Assembly (NCBI RefSeq): GCF_000317225.1
Contig: NZ_AJLL01000035.1
Location: 1-64,000 of the forward strand
Direction of reading: 5' to 3'
Length of the DNA: 64,000 nucleotides
Source: Fischerella thermalis PCC 7521
Lineage (GTDB): Bacteria; Cyanobacteriota; Cyanobacteriia; Cyanobacteriales; Nostocaceae
This document shows, piece by piece, positions 24,405 to 34,284 of this stretch. The first letter of the stretch is position 1; each line of letters opens with the position of its first letter. The position numbers were made by a program, and so were the translations under genes. The notes beneath the pieces are model-generated. The model saw nothing but the letters and a program-made list of their open reading frames with translations, did not search any database and had not been told where the DNA came from.

Positions 24405-25640
24405 TCATTGATGCAAAAACCTCTCCACACAACGCACAAACATTTCCACACCCATCGCCAATGCTGTTTCATCAAAATCAAAACGGGGATGATGATGAGG
24501 ATAGGCTAAATTCTTCTCTGGATTAGCAGAACCCAAGAAGAAATAACAACCAGGTACTTCTTGCAAAAAGTAGGACATATCCTCACCGCCCATAGTTTGG
24601 CACTCCGGTACAATACCCATCGGCGTTTCTACTACTTCTTCCGCAACCGATCGCACTAGTTCCGCCATCCCTGCATCATTAATTGTGGCTGGGTATAATT
24701 CCGAGTACTGAAAGTCATAATTAGCACCAAAAATTTGGCAAATTCCAGCAATAATTTGCTCAATCCGTTGGGCAAAAAAGCCTCTAAAAGACGGATTAAA
24801 GTACCTGACAGTACCACTCATCTTGGCTGTATCTGCAATCACATTGCACTTTGTTCCGGCATGGAGTTCACCGACTGTCACCACTGCTGAATCAATCGGA
24901 TTGACGTTACGAGCCACTATTGTTTGTAGAGCATTGACAATTTGGGCTGCAACTACTACTGAGTCTACAGTTTGATGGGGCATTGCACCGTGTCCGCCTT
25001 TGCCAAAAATGGTGCAGTCAAAGGTTTCTACAGCCGCCATTAATGCACCTGCACGTACACCTACTGTCCCTAAAGGCAAATTATTCCACAGGTGCAAACC
25101 AATAATGGCGTCTACATCTGGGTTTTTCAACACCCCAGCATCAATCATTGGTTTTGCGCCTCCTGGTCCTTCTTCTGCTGGCTGGAAGATCATTTTCACA
25201 GTCCCGGCAAAATCTTGACGATGCTGCTGGAGATAATAAGCTGTACCAAGAGCGATCGCAGTATGTCCATCGTGTCCACAAGCGTGCATGATCCCATCAT
25301 GTTGGGAACGGTAGGGTACTTCGTTTTGTTCGACTATGGGTAAAGCGTCCATATCCGCACGGATCGCCAAGACTTTCGATTTTGGATTGGATGCTTCTGG
25401 TTGTTTCTCACCCTGGATAATCGCAACGATACCAGTCTCAGCAATCCCAGTTTGATGCTCAATTCCCCATTCTTGTAATTTCCCAGAGACAAATTCAGCA
25501 GTGAGTTTTTCTTGAAAACCGAGTTCTGGTTTTTGATGTAACCTACGTCGCCACTCGACTAATTGGGGTTCCAATGAACGAATCGACAGGCGAACGCGAG
25601 ATGAGTCAACATTGGTAGAGTTGGGAAAGGTCGAAACCAT
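24405..25640 (-). CDS. M20 family amidohydrolase (IAA-amino-acid/hippurate hydrolase type)
   Basis: A 411-residue zinc/manganese amidohydrolase that cleaves N-acylated amino acids. Signatures: RRLHQKPELGFQE near residue 33, RADMDALPIVEQNEVPYRS (about 93-111), the metal site HACGHDGHTA (about 117-126), IFQPAEEGPGGAKPM (about 149-163) and HHPRFDFDE near the C-terminus. It matches plant ILR1-type and bacterial hippurate hydrolases; the real acyl group cannot be told. It stands alone, with a terminator just downstream. Confidence 0.92.
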   Translation of the reverse strand: MVSTFPNSTNVDSSRVRLSIRSLEPQLVEWRRRLHQKPELGFQEKLTAEFVSGKLQEWGIEHQTGIAETGIVAIIQGEKQPEASNPKSKVLAIRADMDALPIVEQNEVPYRSQHDGIMHACGHDGHTAIALGTAYYLQQHRQDFAGTVKMIFQPAEEGPGGAKPMIDAGVLKNPDVDAIIGLHLWNNLPLGTVGVRAGALMAAVETFDCTIFGKGGHGAMPHQTVDSVVVAAQIVNALQTIVARNVNPIDSAVVTVGELHAGTKCNVIADTAKMSGTVRYFNPSFRGFFAQRIEQIIAGICQIFGANYDFQYSELYPATINDAGMAELVRSVAEEVVETPMGIVPECQTMGGEDMSYFLQEVPGCYFFLGSANPEKNLAYPHHHPRFDFDETALAMGVEMFVRCVERFLHQ

Positions 25641-25960
25641 TTTATTTAAATTACTGTCGGTTATTTATATTGTGAGTCGGAATTGTCATTTGTCATTTGT
25701 TCTTTGCTAACAACTAATAAATTGAATGGCGTTGCTGAATCAAGATATGAATTTACGATTCACGGGTATGACCAGACGTAGCATTGCATTGTAGAGACGT
25801 AGCATTGTAGAGACGTAGCATTGTAGAGACGTAGCATTGTAGAGACGTAGCATTGCTACGTCTCTACAAAAATGTATGCAAACATAATTCATGACCAAAT
25901 TCAGCAACGCCAATTGAATTACACATTCTTCAAGCTGTTCCCTGTTCCCTCTTCCCTGAC
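25641..25960. other. 320-bp spacer filled with repeats
   Basis: Holds the tandem 16-bp array described separately and short CTGTTCCCTGTTCCCTCTTCCCTG repeats (about 25937-25962) that run to the end of bioD. No gene. Confidence 0.6.
25791..25867. repeat. Tandem array of four 16-bp units closed by an inverted half-unit
   Basis: Four exact copies of GTAGAGACGTAGCATT at 25791, 25807, 25823 and 25839 are followed by GCTACGTCTCTAC, the reverse complement of the unit start. The last unit and this end can form a 13-bp hairpin. It is related to the GTAGAGACGTGCC palindromes at 33558 and 40606. Confidence 0.9.
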
Positions 25961-26653
25961 CTATTGCCTATTCCCTGTTAACAACAAACACTCTAAATCT
26001 AAGTCTGACGCTACTTGGGCTAGTTTGTCTAACTCGGCTGGATTTTCCAAATAGGGCAAACAGCCTAAAACAGGGATATTTGTCAAAGACTGAATTAAAT
26101 CTGCTGGCGTCCAGTTGGCGATTTCTTCATCTGTGCGGGGTTGGATGCAATTTAGAACAATTCCTACCAGTTGGACTCGTGTTTGTCTTGCTAATGCCAC
26201 ATTTGCTACAGCTTGAGCGATCGCACCTAATCTCACTGGTACGACTAACACCGTAGGTATACGCCATTCACCTGCTAAATCTGCTACTGTTAATTCCTCA
26301 GTTACGGGTGAGCCTAATCCACCCAAAGCTTCTACTAAAACAAAATCTCGACGCTGACACAAGGCTGTGTAAGCTTGCCAAACTACTGCTAAATCTACAT
26401 GGCGATTTTCTTTAATTGCGGCAATTGGGGGGGCTAGGGGTGCTTGAAAATACAAAGGTGTGATTTCCTCAGCAGATTGTTCCAAGCTAAATAGCTGTTG
26501 ATACCATTCGCGATCGCCTACTCCTGATTGTATGGGTTTCATAATACCCAAGCTACGGCCAGAGCAATATTTTTGCCAATAGGCTGCTAATGCTGTGGTT
26601 AAAACAGTTTTGCCTGCTTCTGTGTCTGTTCCTGTAATTAGTAGTGCGTTCAA
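25961..26653 (-). CDS. bioD: Dethiobiotin synthetase BioD
   Basis: BioD closes the ureido ring of dethiobiotin in biotin synthesis using ATP and CO2. The 230-residue protein has the P-loop [17 protein letters not shown] (6-22), KPIQSGVGD (about 39-47) and [20 protein letters not shown] (about 104-123), all typical of BioD. No other bio gene lies next to it. The 3' end adjoins short repeats but the C-terminus looks normal. Confidence 0.93.
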   Translation of the reverse strand: MNALLITGTDTEAGKTVLTTALAAYWQKYCSGRSLGIMKPIQSGVGDREWYQQLFSLEQSAEEITPLYFQAPLAPPIAAIKENRHVDLAVVWQAYTALCQRRDFVLVEALGGLGSPVTEELTVADLAGEWRIPTVLVVPVRLGAIAQAVANVALARQTRVQLVGIVLNCIQPRTDEEIANWTPADLIQSLTNIPVLGCLPYLENPAELDKLAQVASDLDLECLLLTGNRQ

Positions 26654-26920
26654 TTGTAGTTAGTTAGTTGTTGCTAGTTGATTGTTGGTAGGGGTGCACA
26701 GTGAGCAGCTGTGCACTCCATAGAAGTAAAAGGGAGAGGGTTGAATACAGCTATCAGTTAGCAGTTATTAGTTTTCAGTTGCACTGTTGACTGAATAATT
26801 GATTGCTGAATTTATATATTTTTCACTAACGCCAATAATACATTATGGCTAATTCCTCTTATACTTTCTTTATTGCTTTAACCAAAAACCACCAACTACC
26901 AACTATCAACCAACAACTAC

Positions 26921-28633
26921 TCACCTTCTTGGCAAAATATCTGTGGGATTGACATCTGGGTTAGATGTGTCATCAGTAGGCTGATTGTTTTGATTCTGAT
27001 CAGGAAAAGGTATCAATGGAGTATTGGTGGGTGTTGCTGTTGGAATGTCGGTTGGTGTTTCTGTAGGTATCTCCGTTGGAATTTCGGTGGGGGTTTCGGT
27101 AGGTGTGGGCTGAGGTGGGTTTTCTAATTCGATATTGAGGTTATAGTCGCTTTCGGAACTTCCTGGAGATAGAGTTAAGTCGATCGCATATCTACCACTA
27201 ACAGGTAAAGTGCCTTGGTAGAAGGTGGTATTCTCAGCAGAAGCTTCAACTGGTTCTCTATTTGGAGCTAATACTGTTAACACAACACCCCTTTCTTGCG
27301 CCAGCACCGCGGTTAAAGTTTGCCCTTTCCGACCTCGAAAAGTGTAGCGGATGGTTTGATTGCTGGCGATTGTACCCTCTACTTGGGTTGTGCCAGATGT
27401 ATCTAAAGCAAGGGGTTTACTTATAATTGTCGGCTCGTTGGTGGTGGGTGTAACTGTCGGTGTGGGTGAAGTTGTAGAATTGTCAGGAACTACTGGAGAA
27501 GGGAAAGTTTGGGTTGGGACTTCGGTTGGTTGTGGTGATGGTGTACCACGAAGAGTACGTACCAGTGCCCAAGAACCGATTCCTGCTATACTCACCACCC
27601 CAACAGTAATTAATCCAATTGCCAACGGGTTATCTAAAAATGACCTGGTGCTAGGTTCGGGAATTGTGTGACTTGGTGTACTAGGTGCAGATGGTGATGC
27701 TGGTTCAGGACGACGACCAACCGGGACTGTTTGTATGTTGGATAACCCAGGATTGGGTGCGGCTGGGATAGAAGCTGGAATTAGGGGTGTTTGTTGTCCT
27801 GGATATGCCAATGCTTGGGCTACTTCTGTTGCGCTTGAGAAGCGATCGCCTGGTCTAAAGCTCAACATCCGATTTAAAATTTGGGCAAAGTGTGGACTTA
27901 CTGTTACCCAGCGTTGCCAATTCCAACTCAGGAGATTTTCATCAAATAATTCTTGCGGTTCTCTACCAGTTAGCAATACGATCGCGGTAACTGCCAATGC
28001 ATATAAGTCGCTACTGGGGTAAGCTTGCCCTGTTTGCATTTGCTCACTGGGGGAATAACCCAATTTGCCGACATAGGTTGCTGGTGCTGTCGGATTACCA
28101 GCTTGCAATCGTGTTGCTAGTTCTTTTACTACCCCAAAGTCAATTAAAACTGGCTTATTGTCAAGATCACGCAAAATAATATTGTCTGGGGAGATATCGC
28201 GGTGAATAATGCCTCGACTGTGAATATGTTCTAAAACAGGTAACAAAGAGCGCATTAATTGTAATACTTCTTGTTCCGTGAACGCACTACCAACAGCCTT
28301 ACGCTCATCAAGCAAACTACGGTAGGTTTTACCGGCTACATAGTCTTGCACCAAAAACAATCGCTGGTCTTGTTCAAATCTTTCCCGGAATTGCGGTACT
28401 TGTGGGTGTTGGATTTGATACAAAATCGTTGCTTCTCGGAGGAAAAGCTCTTGTGCTTTCTGCCAAGCAACAGGGTCTACTGTGTTAGGAATTAATTCTT
28501 TGATGGCACAAAATTCATTAAAGCGCCTCTGGTCTTCTGCCAGATAGGTTCTACCAAATCCCCCCTGACCGAGAATTTGAATAATCTTATAACGGTTTTG
28601 CAGAACAGTACCAGCTGAAATTGGTGGTTGCAT
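26921..28633 (-). CDS. Membrane-anchored Ser/Thr protein kinase with extracytoplasmic PT-rich tail
   Basis: A 570-residue eukaryotic-type kinase. Residues 1-275: glycine loop LGQGGFGRTYLAED, CAIKEL lysine, catalytic loop HRDISPDN and IDFGVVKE (DFG). A Pro-rich linker leads to one membrane helix at about residues 332-352 (AIGLITVGVVSIAGIGSWAL). The outer part has a beta-rich PPC-like domain (about 410-505, FRGRKGQTLTAVL ... GRYAIDLTL), then a PTETPTEIPTEIPTETPTD repeat. Many cyanobacterial Pkn kinases have this layout. The signal and targets are unknown. Confidence 0.9.
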   Translation of the reverse strand: MQPPISAGTVLQNRYKIIQILGQGGFGRTYLAEDQRRFNEFCAIKELIPNTVDPVAWQKAQELFLREATILYQIQHPQVPQFRERFEQDQRLFLVQDYVAGKTYRSLLDERKAVGSAFTEQEVLQLMRSLLPVLEHIHSRGIIHRDISPDNIILRDLDNKPVLIDFGVVKELATRLQAGNPTAPATYVGKLGYSPSEQMQTGQAYPSSDLYALAVTAIVLLTGREPQELFDENLLSWNWQRWVTVSPHFAQILNRMLSFRPGDRFSSATEVAQALAYPGQQTPLIPASIPAAPNPGLSNIQTVPVGRRPEPASPSAPSTPSHTIPEPSTRSFLDNPLAIGLITVGVVSIAGIGSWALVRTLRGTPSPQPTEVPTQTFPSPVVPDNSTTSPTPTVTPTTNEPTIISKPLALDTSGTTQVEGTIASNQTIRYTFRGRKGQTLTAVLAQERGVVLTVLAPNREPVEASAENTTFYQGTLPVSGRYAIDLTLSPGSSESDYNLNIELENPPQPTPTETPTEIPTEIPTETPTDIPTATPTNTPLIPFPDQNQNNQPTDDTSNPDVNPTDILPRR

Positions 28634-29266
28634 CTTTTAGTTAATTGAGTGTAACGGCACTACTCGGAGGAACTCACCCGCAAAAAATCATACCCAACAG
28701 TTGCAGTTTGTCAACTGCTGTATTTGTAAGTATATTAAAGTAACTTCCTAACAAACTTGCTCATAGTCTATTTTCACACTCATTGTCCAGTACAAAATAG
28801 TAGAAAAGATAAAAAAATTACTATTTCAGTTCCCGTTGCTTTCTGAGCTTGTTGCTCATTTGTTTTTCCTTGGTGATGGAAAACTATCTAGCAAGTCTGC
28901 TAATGTATTAATTTGCAGCTAGTATCATAGGGGATTCAGCCGTCCATAATTGATTCATTTATAGGTGTTCTTAACGATTACTAAGTAAACTAGAATAGTC
29001 TTCTCCTATCTCTGTGAATAGGGTGCATAAAAGTTAAGTAGTTCATCAAACAAATCTATTTAGACTTGGGTTTTTTAGAGCAAACTAAAAATCCCGACTA
29101 CAGGTGTGAGCTAGTAAGAGTGTGCTTACCACAAAAACAAAAAATTAGAACCTTGTAGTTTCATGGAGGTATGTATCAAGTTTTTATAAAAGCTTCAACA
29201 AAACTCACAGATGTTTTTTCGGACTATTGCTCTTAAACAATCTAAATATCTGATGATAATATTGCC
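28634..29266. other. 633-bp spacer between the kinase and prs
   Basis: This is a divergent promoter region. A hairpin CAGTTG/CAACTG at 28698-28717 is the clearest structure. The DNA is AT-rich with no ORF, and no riboswitch was recognised in the prs leader. Confidence 0.4.
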
Positions 29267-30283
29267 ATGAATGCACATCGAGGATCTGCTGTGCTGAGTA
29301 CCGCAACTTTCAAACTGCCATCAACTACAACAGGAATAGCTGAAAACCATCGCCTGCGGCTGTTCTCTGGTTCTGCTAATGTACCCCTATCTCAAGAAGT
29401 AGCTCGTTATCTGGGCATGGACTTGGGGCCAATGATCCGCAAACGATTTGCGGATGGAGAGCTTTACATTCAAATTCAGGAATCGATTCGGGGCTGTGAT
29501 GTTTATTTAATTCAACCCTGTTGTCAACCTGTAAACGATCATTTGATGGAATTACTCATAATGATCGATGCCTGTCGTCGAGCATCAGCGCGACAAGTCA
29601 CAGCAGTAATTCCTTATTATGGCTATGCCCGTGCTGACAGAAAAACCGCAGGGAGAGAATCAATTACTGCCAAGCTAGTCGCCAACCTGATCACCCAAGC
29701 AGGTGCTAACCGAATTCTGGCAATGGATTTACATTCAGCCCAAATTCAGGGATATTTTGATATCCCCTTAGATCATGTTTACGGTTCACCGGTAATCCTG
29801 GATTATCTAGTTAGTAAAGAACTGTCTGACATTGTGGTAGTTTCCCCAGATGTTGGCGGCGTGGCAAGAGCAAGAGCATTTGCAAAAAAGCTGAATGATG
29901 CTCCCTTAGCCATCATTGATAAACGTCGTCAAGCTCACAACGTCGCTGAAGTCTTGAATGTCATCGGTGATGTGAAGGGTAAAACAGCAGTGCTGGTAGA
30001 TGACATGATTGATACTGGTGGCACAATCACAGAAGGAGCCAAGCTACTCCGTGAAGAAGGAGCGCGTCAAGTATACGCCTGTGCTACCCATGCGGTGTTC
30101 TCCCCTCCTGCGATTGAACGGTTGTCAAGCGGTTTGTTTGAAGAGGTGATTGTCACCAACACAATTCCCATTCCCGAGGGCGATCGCTTTCCCCAATTGC
30201 AGGTGTTGTCAGTGGCGAATCTTTTAGGGGAAACGATTTGGCGGATTCATGAAGATAGCTCTGTAAGTAGTATGTTCCGCTAG
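29267..30283 (+). CDS. prs: Ribose-phosphate pyrophosphokinase (PRPP synthetase)
   Basis: Makes PRPP from ribose 5-phosphate and ATP for nucleotide, His and Trp synthesis. The 338-residue protein has RLFSGSANVPLSQEVARYLG, the flag-loop area KRFADGELYIQIQESIRG, PYYGYARADRK with the catalytic loop, and the PRPP-binding motif VLVDDMIDTGGTITEGAKLL (about 243-262). An N-terminal extension of about 25 residues, rich in Thr and Ala, is usual in cyanobacteria. It stands alone. Confidence 0.96.
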   Translation: MNAHRGSAVLSTATFKLPSTTTGIAENHRLRLFSGSANVPLSQEVARYLGMDLGPMIRKRFADGELYIQIQESIRGCDVYLIQPCCQPVNDHLMELLIMIDACRRASARQVTAVIPYYGYARADRKTAGRESITAKLVANLITQAGANRILAMDLHSAQIQGYFDIPLDHVYGSPVILDYLVSKELSDIVVVSPDVGGVARARAFAKKLNDAPLAIIDKRRQAHNVAEVLNVIGDVKGKTAVLVDDMIDTGGTITEGAKLLREEGARQVYACATHAVFSPPAIERLSSGLFEEVIVTNTIPIPEGDRFPQLQVLSVANLLGETIWRIHEDSSVSSMFR

Positions 30284-30325
30284 CATCAAAAATACTGTCA
30301 TCACCGTTACGATTGTGCAGAATGC

Positions 30326-30345
30326 CGCAGGCTTTTTTGCCTGCG
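30326..30345 (+). terminator. Hairpin after prs, possible terminator
   Basis: CGCAGGC-TTTTTT-GCCTGCG, a perfect 7-bp stem 43 bp after the prs stop. The T-run is in the loop and not after the stem, so intrinsic termination is uncertain. Confidence 0.4.
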
Positions 30346-30542
30346 CTAACCGAACCTATATATTTTATACATTTTCAGGGTGTTATCTTTTTTACCAAAT
30401 GTTGCCGGAAGCGATCGCTTGACTACAGCAAGCCTAAATCCTTGAGACTAGGTCGTGTAATCTCAATCCGCAGAAGTGCATCTAAAGGCTTACGCATGTC
30501 TATTGTCGTTGCGAAAAATGTTTAGACAAGCCCTAAATATCT

Positions 30543-30644
30543 TCATCTAAGAACACGAACACCAAAACTCATCATCAGCAGTAAAACAAAACAACCAATC
30601 ACAGTAAAAAGAACATAACGCGATCGCCACAAACGAAACAGCAT
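30543..30644 (-). CDS. Candidate 33-residue single-helix membrane protein
   Basis: The frame reads MLFRLWRSRYVLFTVIGCFV, then LLLMMSFGVRVLR. A basic start and a 19-residue hydrophobic helix resemble the many tiny membrane proteins of cyanobacteria. GTGAGGG lies about 6 nt before the ATG and is a good ribosome site. It is convergent with prs, in a spacer without other genes. No family is recognised; the ORF is too short for certainty. Confidence 0.4.
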   Translation of the reverse strand: MLFRLWRSRYVLFTVIGCFVLLLMMSFGVRVLR

Positions 30645-30702
30645 TTTTTACCCTCACAAATAGCGTCCTATCAATTATCACTATTGCCACTAACAGAAAA
30701 AC

Positions 30703-30750
30703 TATCTGCGTCATCTGTGTTTATCCGTGTGCATCGGTGGTCGATTTTTC
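30703..30750. repeat. Interspersed repeat copy A (CATCTGTGTTTATCCGTG type)
   Basis: One of four copies in this window of a repeat built from nonamers like TCATCTGTG and ending TCGGTGGTCGA. The others are at 48913-48983, 57981-58031 and 62090-62135. Confidence 0.75.
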
Positions 30751-30791
30751 CAACGACTGTGGTCATTGCGATAATTCACAGCAAACGTAAA

Positions 30792-31367
30792 TTACCTCTC
30801 ATCTTTTACTACCACCCTCTCCAACTCCGAAACTACCCGTTCTAATTCCGCAAAAATTGGACTAGAACCAGTTTGGTAAAAAGCATTTACCAATGCCCGA
30901 TAATACCAAAGCGTACCTGCTTTACCACCTTGAAAACGTTGCCAAAGCGATTCACCCACAATCCGATAATCCTTGAGAATTGACTGGGCATTGTGCAGTT
31001 TATCAGCCGCACTCACAAGTAACACAGAAGAAGAAGCACTAAGAATATGAGCAATGTATGCTTCTTTACGTTCTCGCCACGGCGGTTTAGGTGTAGTATC
31101 GGCATCCGTACAACCATCGACAATTGCAGCTACATTATCACCAAAACGACGGCGAATTTCTTCCCGTGTAGCAGCACCGCCTTGATCCTCGACAGCATCA
31201 TGTAAAAGTGCAGCTATAGCTTCATCTTCATTTGCCCCATATTCCAAGGCAATACTAGCAACACCCAACAAATGAGCAACGTAGGGAACACCTGAACCTT
31301 TGCGAACCTGGTTCGCGTGGAGTTGGGTAGCGTAGATAAGAGCTTGGGTAAAGCGTTCTGATAACAT
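30792..31367 (-). CDS. HD-domain hydrolase, paralogue of the CRISPR-adjacent HD protein
   Basis: A 191-residue protein closely similar to the one at 11447-12016: YATQLHANQVRKGSGVPYV, LLHDAVEDQGGAATREEIR, VDGCTDADTTPKPPWRERK and ADKLHNAQSIL align residue for residue. The HD and ED pairs of the (p)ppGpp-hydrolase family are intact. The start at 31367 (MLSERFTQAL) gives the paralogue's length; the frame could extend to 31457, but those residues do not match. It stands alone between prs and typA. Confidence 0.85.
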   Translation of the reverse strand: MLSERFTQALIYATQLHANQVRKGSGVPYVAHLLGVASIALEYGANEDEAIAALLHDAVEDQGGAATREEIRRRFGDNVAAIVDGCTDADTTPKPPWRERKEAYIAHILSASSSVLLVSAADKLHNAQSILKDYRIVGESLWQRFQGGKAGTLWYYRALVNAFYQTGSSPIFAELERVVSELERVVVKDER

Positions 31368-31748
31368 TTTGAGAAATGGTAACGCAAACAAATGTAGGGG
31401 CGAAGCATTTGGATGAAAATTACTTGGGCTGGGCCTTCTTTCTATACTGACATCCAAATAAAAAAATAAGTAATTTTATATATCCTCTTTGTGTCTTTGT
31501 GCCTTTGTGGTGAAAAAATAATTTTTTCAACACCAAGACACTAAGACACCAAGCAATTTTCATCTTCCTGCTACCAGGCGTACGAGCCTAAAGCTTTTTC
31601 GTTGCCTTGGAATAATTTAGATTACGATAGAATTGTAGAATTGTTAAGGCTTATTTACAGAATCTGTACATTCCCTCAAATTCTGTTAGAGCAGTCCACC
31701 AATATATATAAACTGTAACCCTTTCTAGAGTACTGGAACGCGCTTATT
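31368..31748. other. 381-bp spacer upstream of typA
   Basis: Contains a spacer repeat CAACACCAAGACACTAAG (about 31529-31546) preceded by its near-complement (TTTGTGCCTTTGTGGTG at 31494-31510), forming an imperfect palindrome. The typA promoter must lie in the last 150 bp; no consensus is obvious. Confidence 0.5.
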
Positions 31749-33539
31749 ATGACGCTCCCAATCCGTAACGTTGCTATTATCGCCCACGTAGATCACGGCA
31801 AAACAACCCTCGTTGATGCTCTCCTCAAACAATCCGGCATTTTCCGTGAAGGGGAAGACGTTCCGGATTGCGTCATGGACTCCAACGCCCTGGAAAGGGA
31901 ACGAGGCATTACTATTCTTTCTAAGAATACTGCTGTTAAGTACAAAGAAACGCTGATTAATATTGTTGACACTCCCGGACACGCTGATTTTGGCGGCGAA
32001 GTGGAACGGGTACTTGGCATGGTTGATGGTTGTATCCTGATTGTAGATGCTAATGAAGGCCCTATGCCTCAGACACGTTTTGTTTTGAAGAAGGCGTTAG
32101 AAAAGGGACTCCGCCCGATTGTTGTAGTCAATAAAATCGATCGCCCGCAAGCTGATCCCTACGGTGCAATTGATAAGGTATTAGATTTGTTCCTAGAACT
32201 AGGCGCAGATGAAGATCAGTGTGATTTCCCGTATCTGTTCGCCTCTGGTTTGAGTGGCTACGCCAAAAATGATTTGGATGACGAACCTAAGGACATGCAG
32301 CCCTTATTTGAGGCTATTCTGCGTCATGTTCCACCACCAGTCGGTGATGTCAACAAGCCATTGCAATTGCAAGTCACCACCCTCGATTATTCGGAATATC
32401 TGGGACGGATTGTTATTGGTAGAATCCACAACGGTACAATCCGCATGGGACAACAAGCGGCTTTGGTGACAGAAAGCGGTAACGTTGTCAAGGCTAAAGT
32501 CACGAAATTGATGGGCTTTGAAGGCTTGAAGCGGGTAGAAATGGAGGAAGCAACTGCTGGTCACATTGTGGCAGTGGCTGGTTTTGCTGATGCTAATATC
32601 GGTGAAACAATCACTGATCCTAATGAACCCCAAGCTTTACCACTAATTAAAGTTGATGAACCGACTTTACAAATGACCTTTTGGGTAAATGATTCGCCTT
32701 TTGCAGGTCAAGAAGGTAAGTTGGTGACATCTCGACAAGTGCGCGATCGCCTTTTCCGGGAATTGGAAACTAATGTCGCCCTCCGCGTTGAAGAAACTGA
32801 CTCTCCTGATAAATTTCTGGTTTCCGGTCGTGGTGAATTACATTTAGGTATCTTGATTGAAACTATGCGCCGTGAAGGTTATGAGTTCCAAGTATCCCAG
32901 CCACAGGTAATTTACCGAGAAGTAAACGGTCAACCTTGTGAACCTTACGAACTTCTAGTACTGGACGTTCCCGAAGATGCTGTTGGTAGCTGTATCGAAC
33001 GCCTCGGACAACGTCGCGGTGAAATGCAAGATATGCAAGTTGGTGGTAATGGACGCACCCAACTAGAATTTGTCATTCCCGCTCGTGGTTTAATTGGATT
33101 CCGGGGTGAATTCATGCGGATGACGCGGGGCGAAGGGATTATGAACCACAGTTTCCTTGATTACCGTCCACTCAGTGGTGATATTGAAGCCCGTAACAAA
33201 GGTGTGCTGATTGCTTTTGAAGAAGGTGTCTCTACCTTCTATGCGATGAAGAATGCTGAAGATAGAGGTGTATTCTTTATCACTCCCGGTACAAAAGTCT
33301 ATAAGGGTATGATTGTCGGTGAACACAACCGCCCCCAAGACTTAGAATTAAATGTCTGCAAAACTAAGCAGCTTACCAACCACCGCGCTGCTAGTGGTGA
33401 TGAGTTAGTACAGTTGCAAGCACCAGTGGAAATGAGTCTGGAACGTGCTTTGGAATACATCGGGCCAGATGAATTGGTGGAAGTTACACCCCAGTCAATT
33501 CGTCTGCGGAAGATGGCGAAGAAGTTGGCAAAACGTTAA
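31749..33539 (+). CDS. typA: Ribosome-associated translational GTPase TypA/BipA
   Basis: A 596-residue EF-G-like GTPase that acts on ribosomes under stress and cold. G motifs: [15 protein letters not shown] (G1), [11 protein letters not shown] (G2), [12 protein letters not shown] (G3) and VVNKIDRP (G4). The C-terminal BipA domain ends with [21 protein letters not shown]-type sequence and the basic tail [13 protein letters not shown] strong terminator follows. Confidence 0.96.
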   Translation: MTLPIRNVAIIAHVDHGKTTLVDALLKQSGIFREGEDVPDCVMDSNALERERGITILSKNTAVKYKETLINIVDTPGHADFGGEVERVLGMVDGCILIVDANEGPMPQTRFVLKKALEKGLRPIVVVNKIDRPQADPYGAIDKVLDLFLELGADEDQCDFPYLFASGLSGYAKNDLDDEPKDMQPLFEAILRHVPPPVGDVNKPLQLQVTTLDYSEYLGRIVIGRIHNGTIRMGQQAALVTESGNVVKAKVTKLMGFEGLKRVEMEEATAGHIVAVAGFADANIGETITDPNEPQALPLIKVDEPTLQMTFWVNDSPFAGQEGKLVTSRQVRDRLFRELETNVALRVEETDSPDKFLVSGRGELHLGILIETMRREGYEFQVSQPQVIYREVNGQPCEPYELLVLDVPEDAVGSCIERLGQRRGEMQDMQVGGNGRTQLEFVIPARGLIGFRGEFMRMTRGEGIMNHSFLDYRPLSGDIEARNKGVLIAFEEGVSTFYAMKNAEDRGVFFITPGTKVYKGMIVGEHNRPQDLELNVCKTKQLTNHRAASGDELVQLQAPVEMSLERALEYIGPDELVEVTPQSIRLRKMAKKLAKR

Positions 33540-33557
33540 TTAACAATAGGTTATCTG

Positions 33558-33591
33558 TAGAGATGTGCCAATGGCACGTCTCTATTTTTTT
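33558..33591 (+). terminator. Intrinsic terminator of typA, made from a palindromic repeat
   Basis: A 12-bp stem TAGAGATGTGCC/GGCACGTCTCTA (one T-G pair), loop AAT and seven T, 18 bp after the stop. The stem matches the interspersed palindrome at 40606-40633. Confidence 0.88.
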
Positions 33592-33657
33592 GTCTGTCAG
33601 AATTTGTACAATGGCAAATACAAGCTGTGCGAATAAAGATTATTGAGGAAAATAACA

Positions 33658-34221
33658 ATGGTGCAAACACCTACTGGAGTCCTCACACTAGAAGAATTTC
33701 TTAAACTGCCAGAAACAGAACCTGCTAGCGAGTATATTGATGGGCATGTAATCCAAAAACCAATGCCTCAAGGAGAACATAGTGCAATTCAGACGGAATT
33801 AGCACCTGCGATTAACTCTATATTGAAACCAAAACAGATTGCAAGAGCTTTTTCAGAACTGCGTTGTACATTTGGTGGACGCTCAATTGTACCTGATATT
33901 TGTGTGTTTACTTGGAGCAGGATTCCTCGTAAAGAAAATGGTGCAGTTGCTAATACTTTCTTACTCGCTCCAGATTGGACAATTGAAATTCTTTCACCTG
34001 ATCAAAGTCAAACGAAAGTTACAAAAAATATTTTGCACTGTTTGAAGTATGGAACTCAAATGGGATGGTTAATAGATCCAGCAGAAGAACTAGTGTTCGT
34101 ATATTTACCGGATCAACCAACAACTTTTTATGATCAGCCAGAGGTACAGTTACCAGTACCAGAATTTGCCAAAGATTTTTGTTTAACTGTGGAAAATTTG
34201 TTTAGTTGGTTACGAGACTAA
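33658..34221 (+). CDS. Uma2 family endonuclease-like protein (DUF820), first copy
   Basis: A 187-residue member of the large cyanobacterial Uma2/DUF820 family with a PD-(D/E)XK-like fold. Visible: LTLEEFLKLPETEPASEYIDG, VPDICVFTWSRI, and APDWTIEILSPDQSQTKV with the conserved E-I-L-S-P. The ATG at 33658 has TGAGGA 9 bp upstream, and is better than the TTG at 33643. The function of these proteins is unknown, though they look like nucleases. A second, divergent copy follows 63 bp on. Confidence 0.88.
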   Translation: MVQTPTGVLTLEEFLKLPETEPASEYIDGHVIQKPMPQGEHSAIQTELAPAINSILKPKQIARAFSELRCTFGGRSIVPDICVFTWSRIPRKENGAVANTFLLAPDWTIEILSPDQSQTKVTKNILHCLKYGTQMGWLIDPAEELVFVYLPDQPTTFYDQPEVQLPVPEFAKDFCLTVENLFSWLRD

Positions 34222-34284
34222 AACTCCCCAAAGTAGTAAATTTGTAAAAATAGAAAAGACATACAAACTCCGAATGTAACTCAA

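Noticed and set aside
25791-25867. Regular 16-bp repeats as a CRISPR array
   Set aside because: The units are directly adjacent with no spacers, far shorter than CRISPR repeats, and close with an inverted half-unit.
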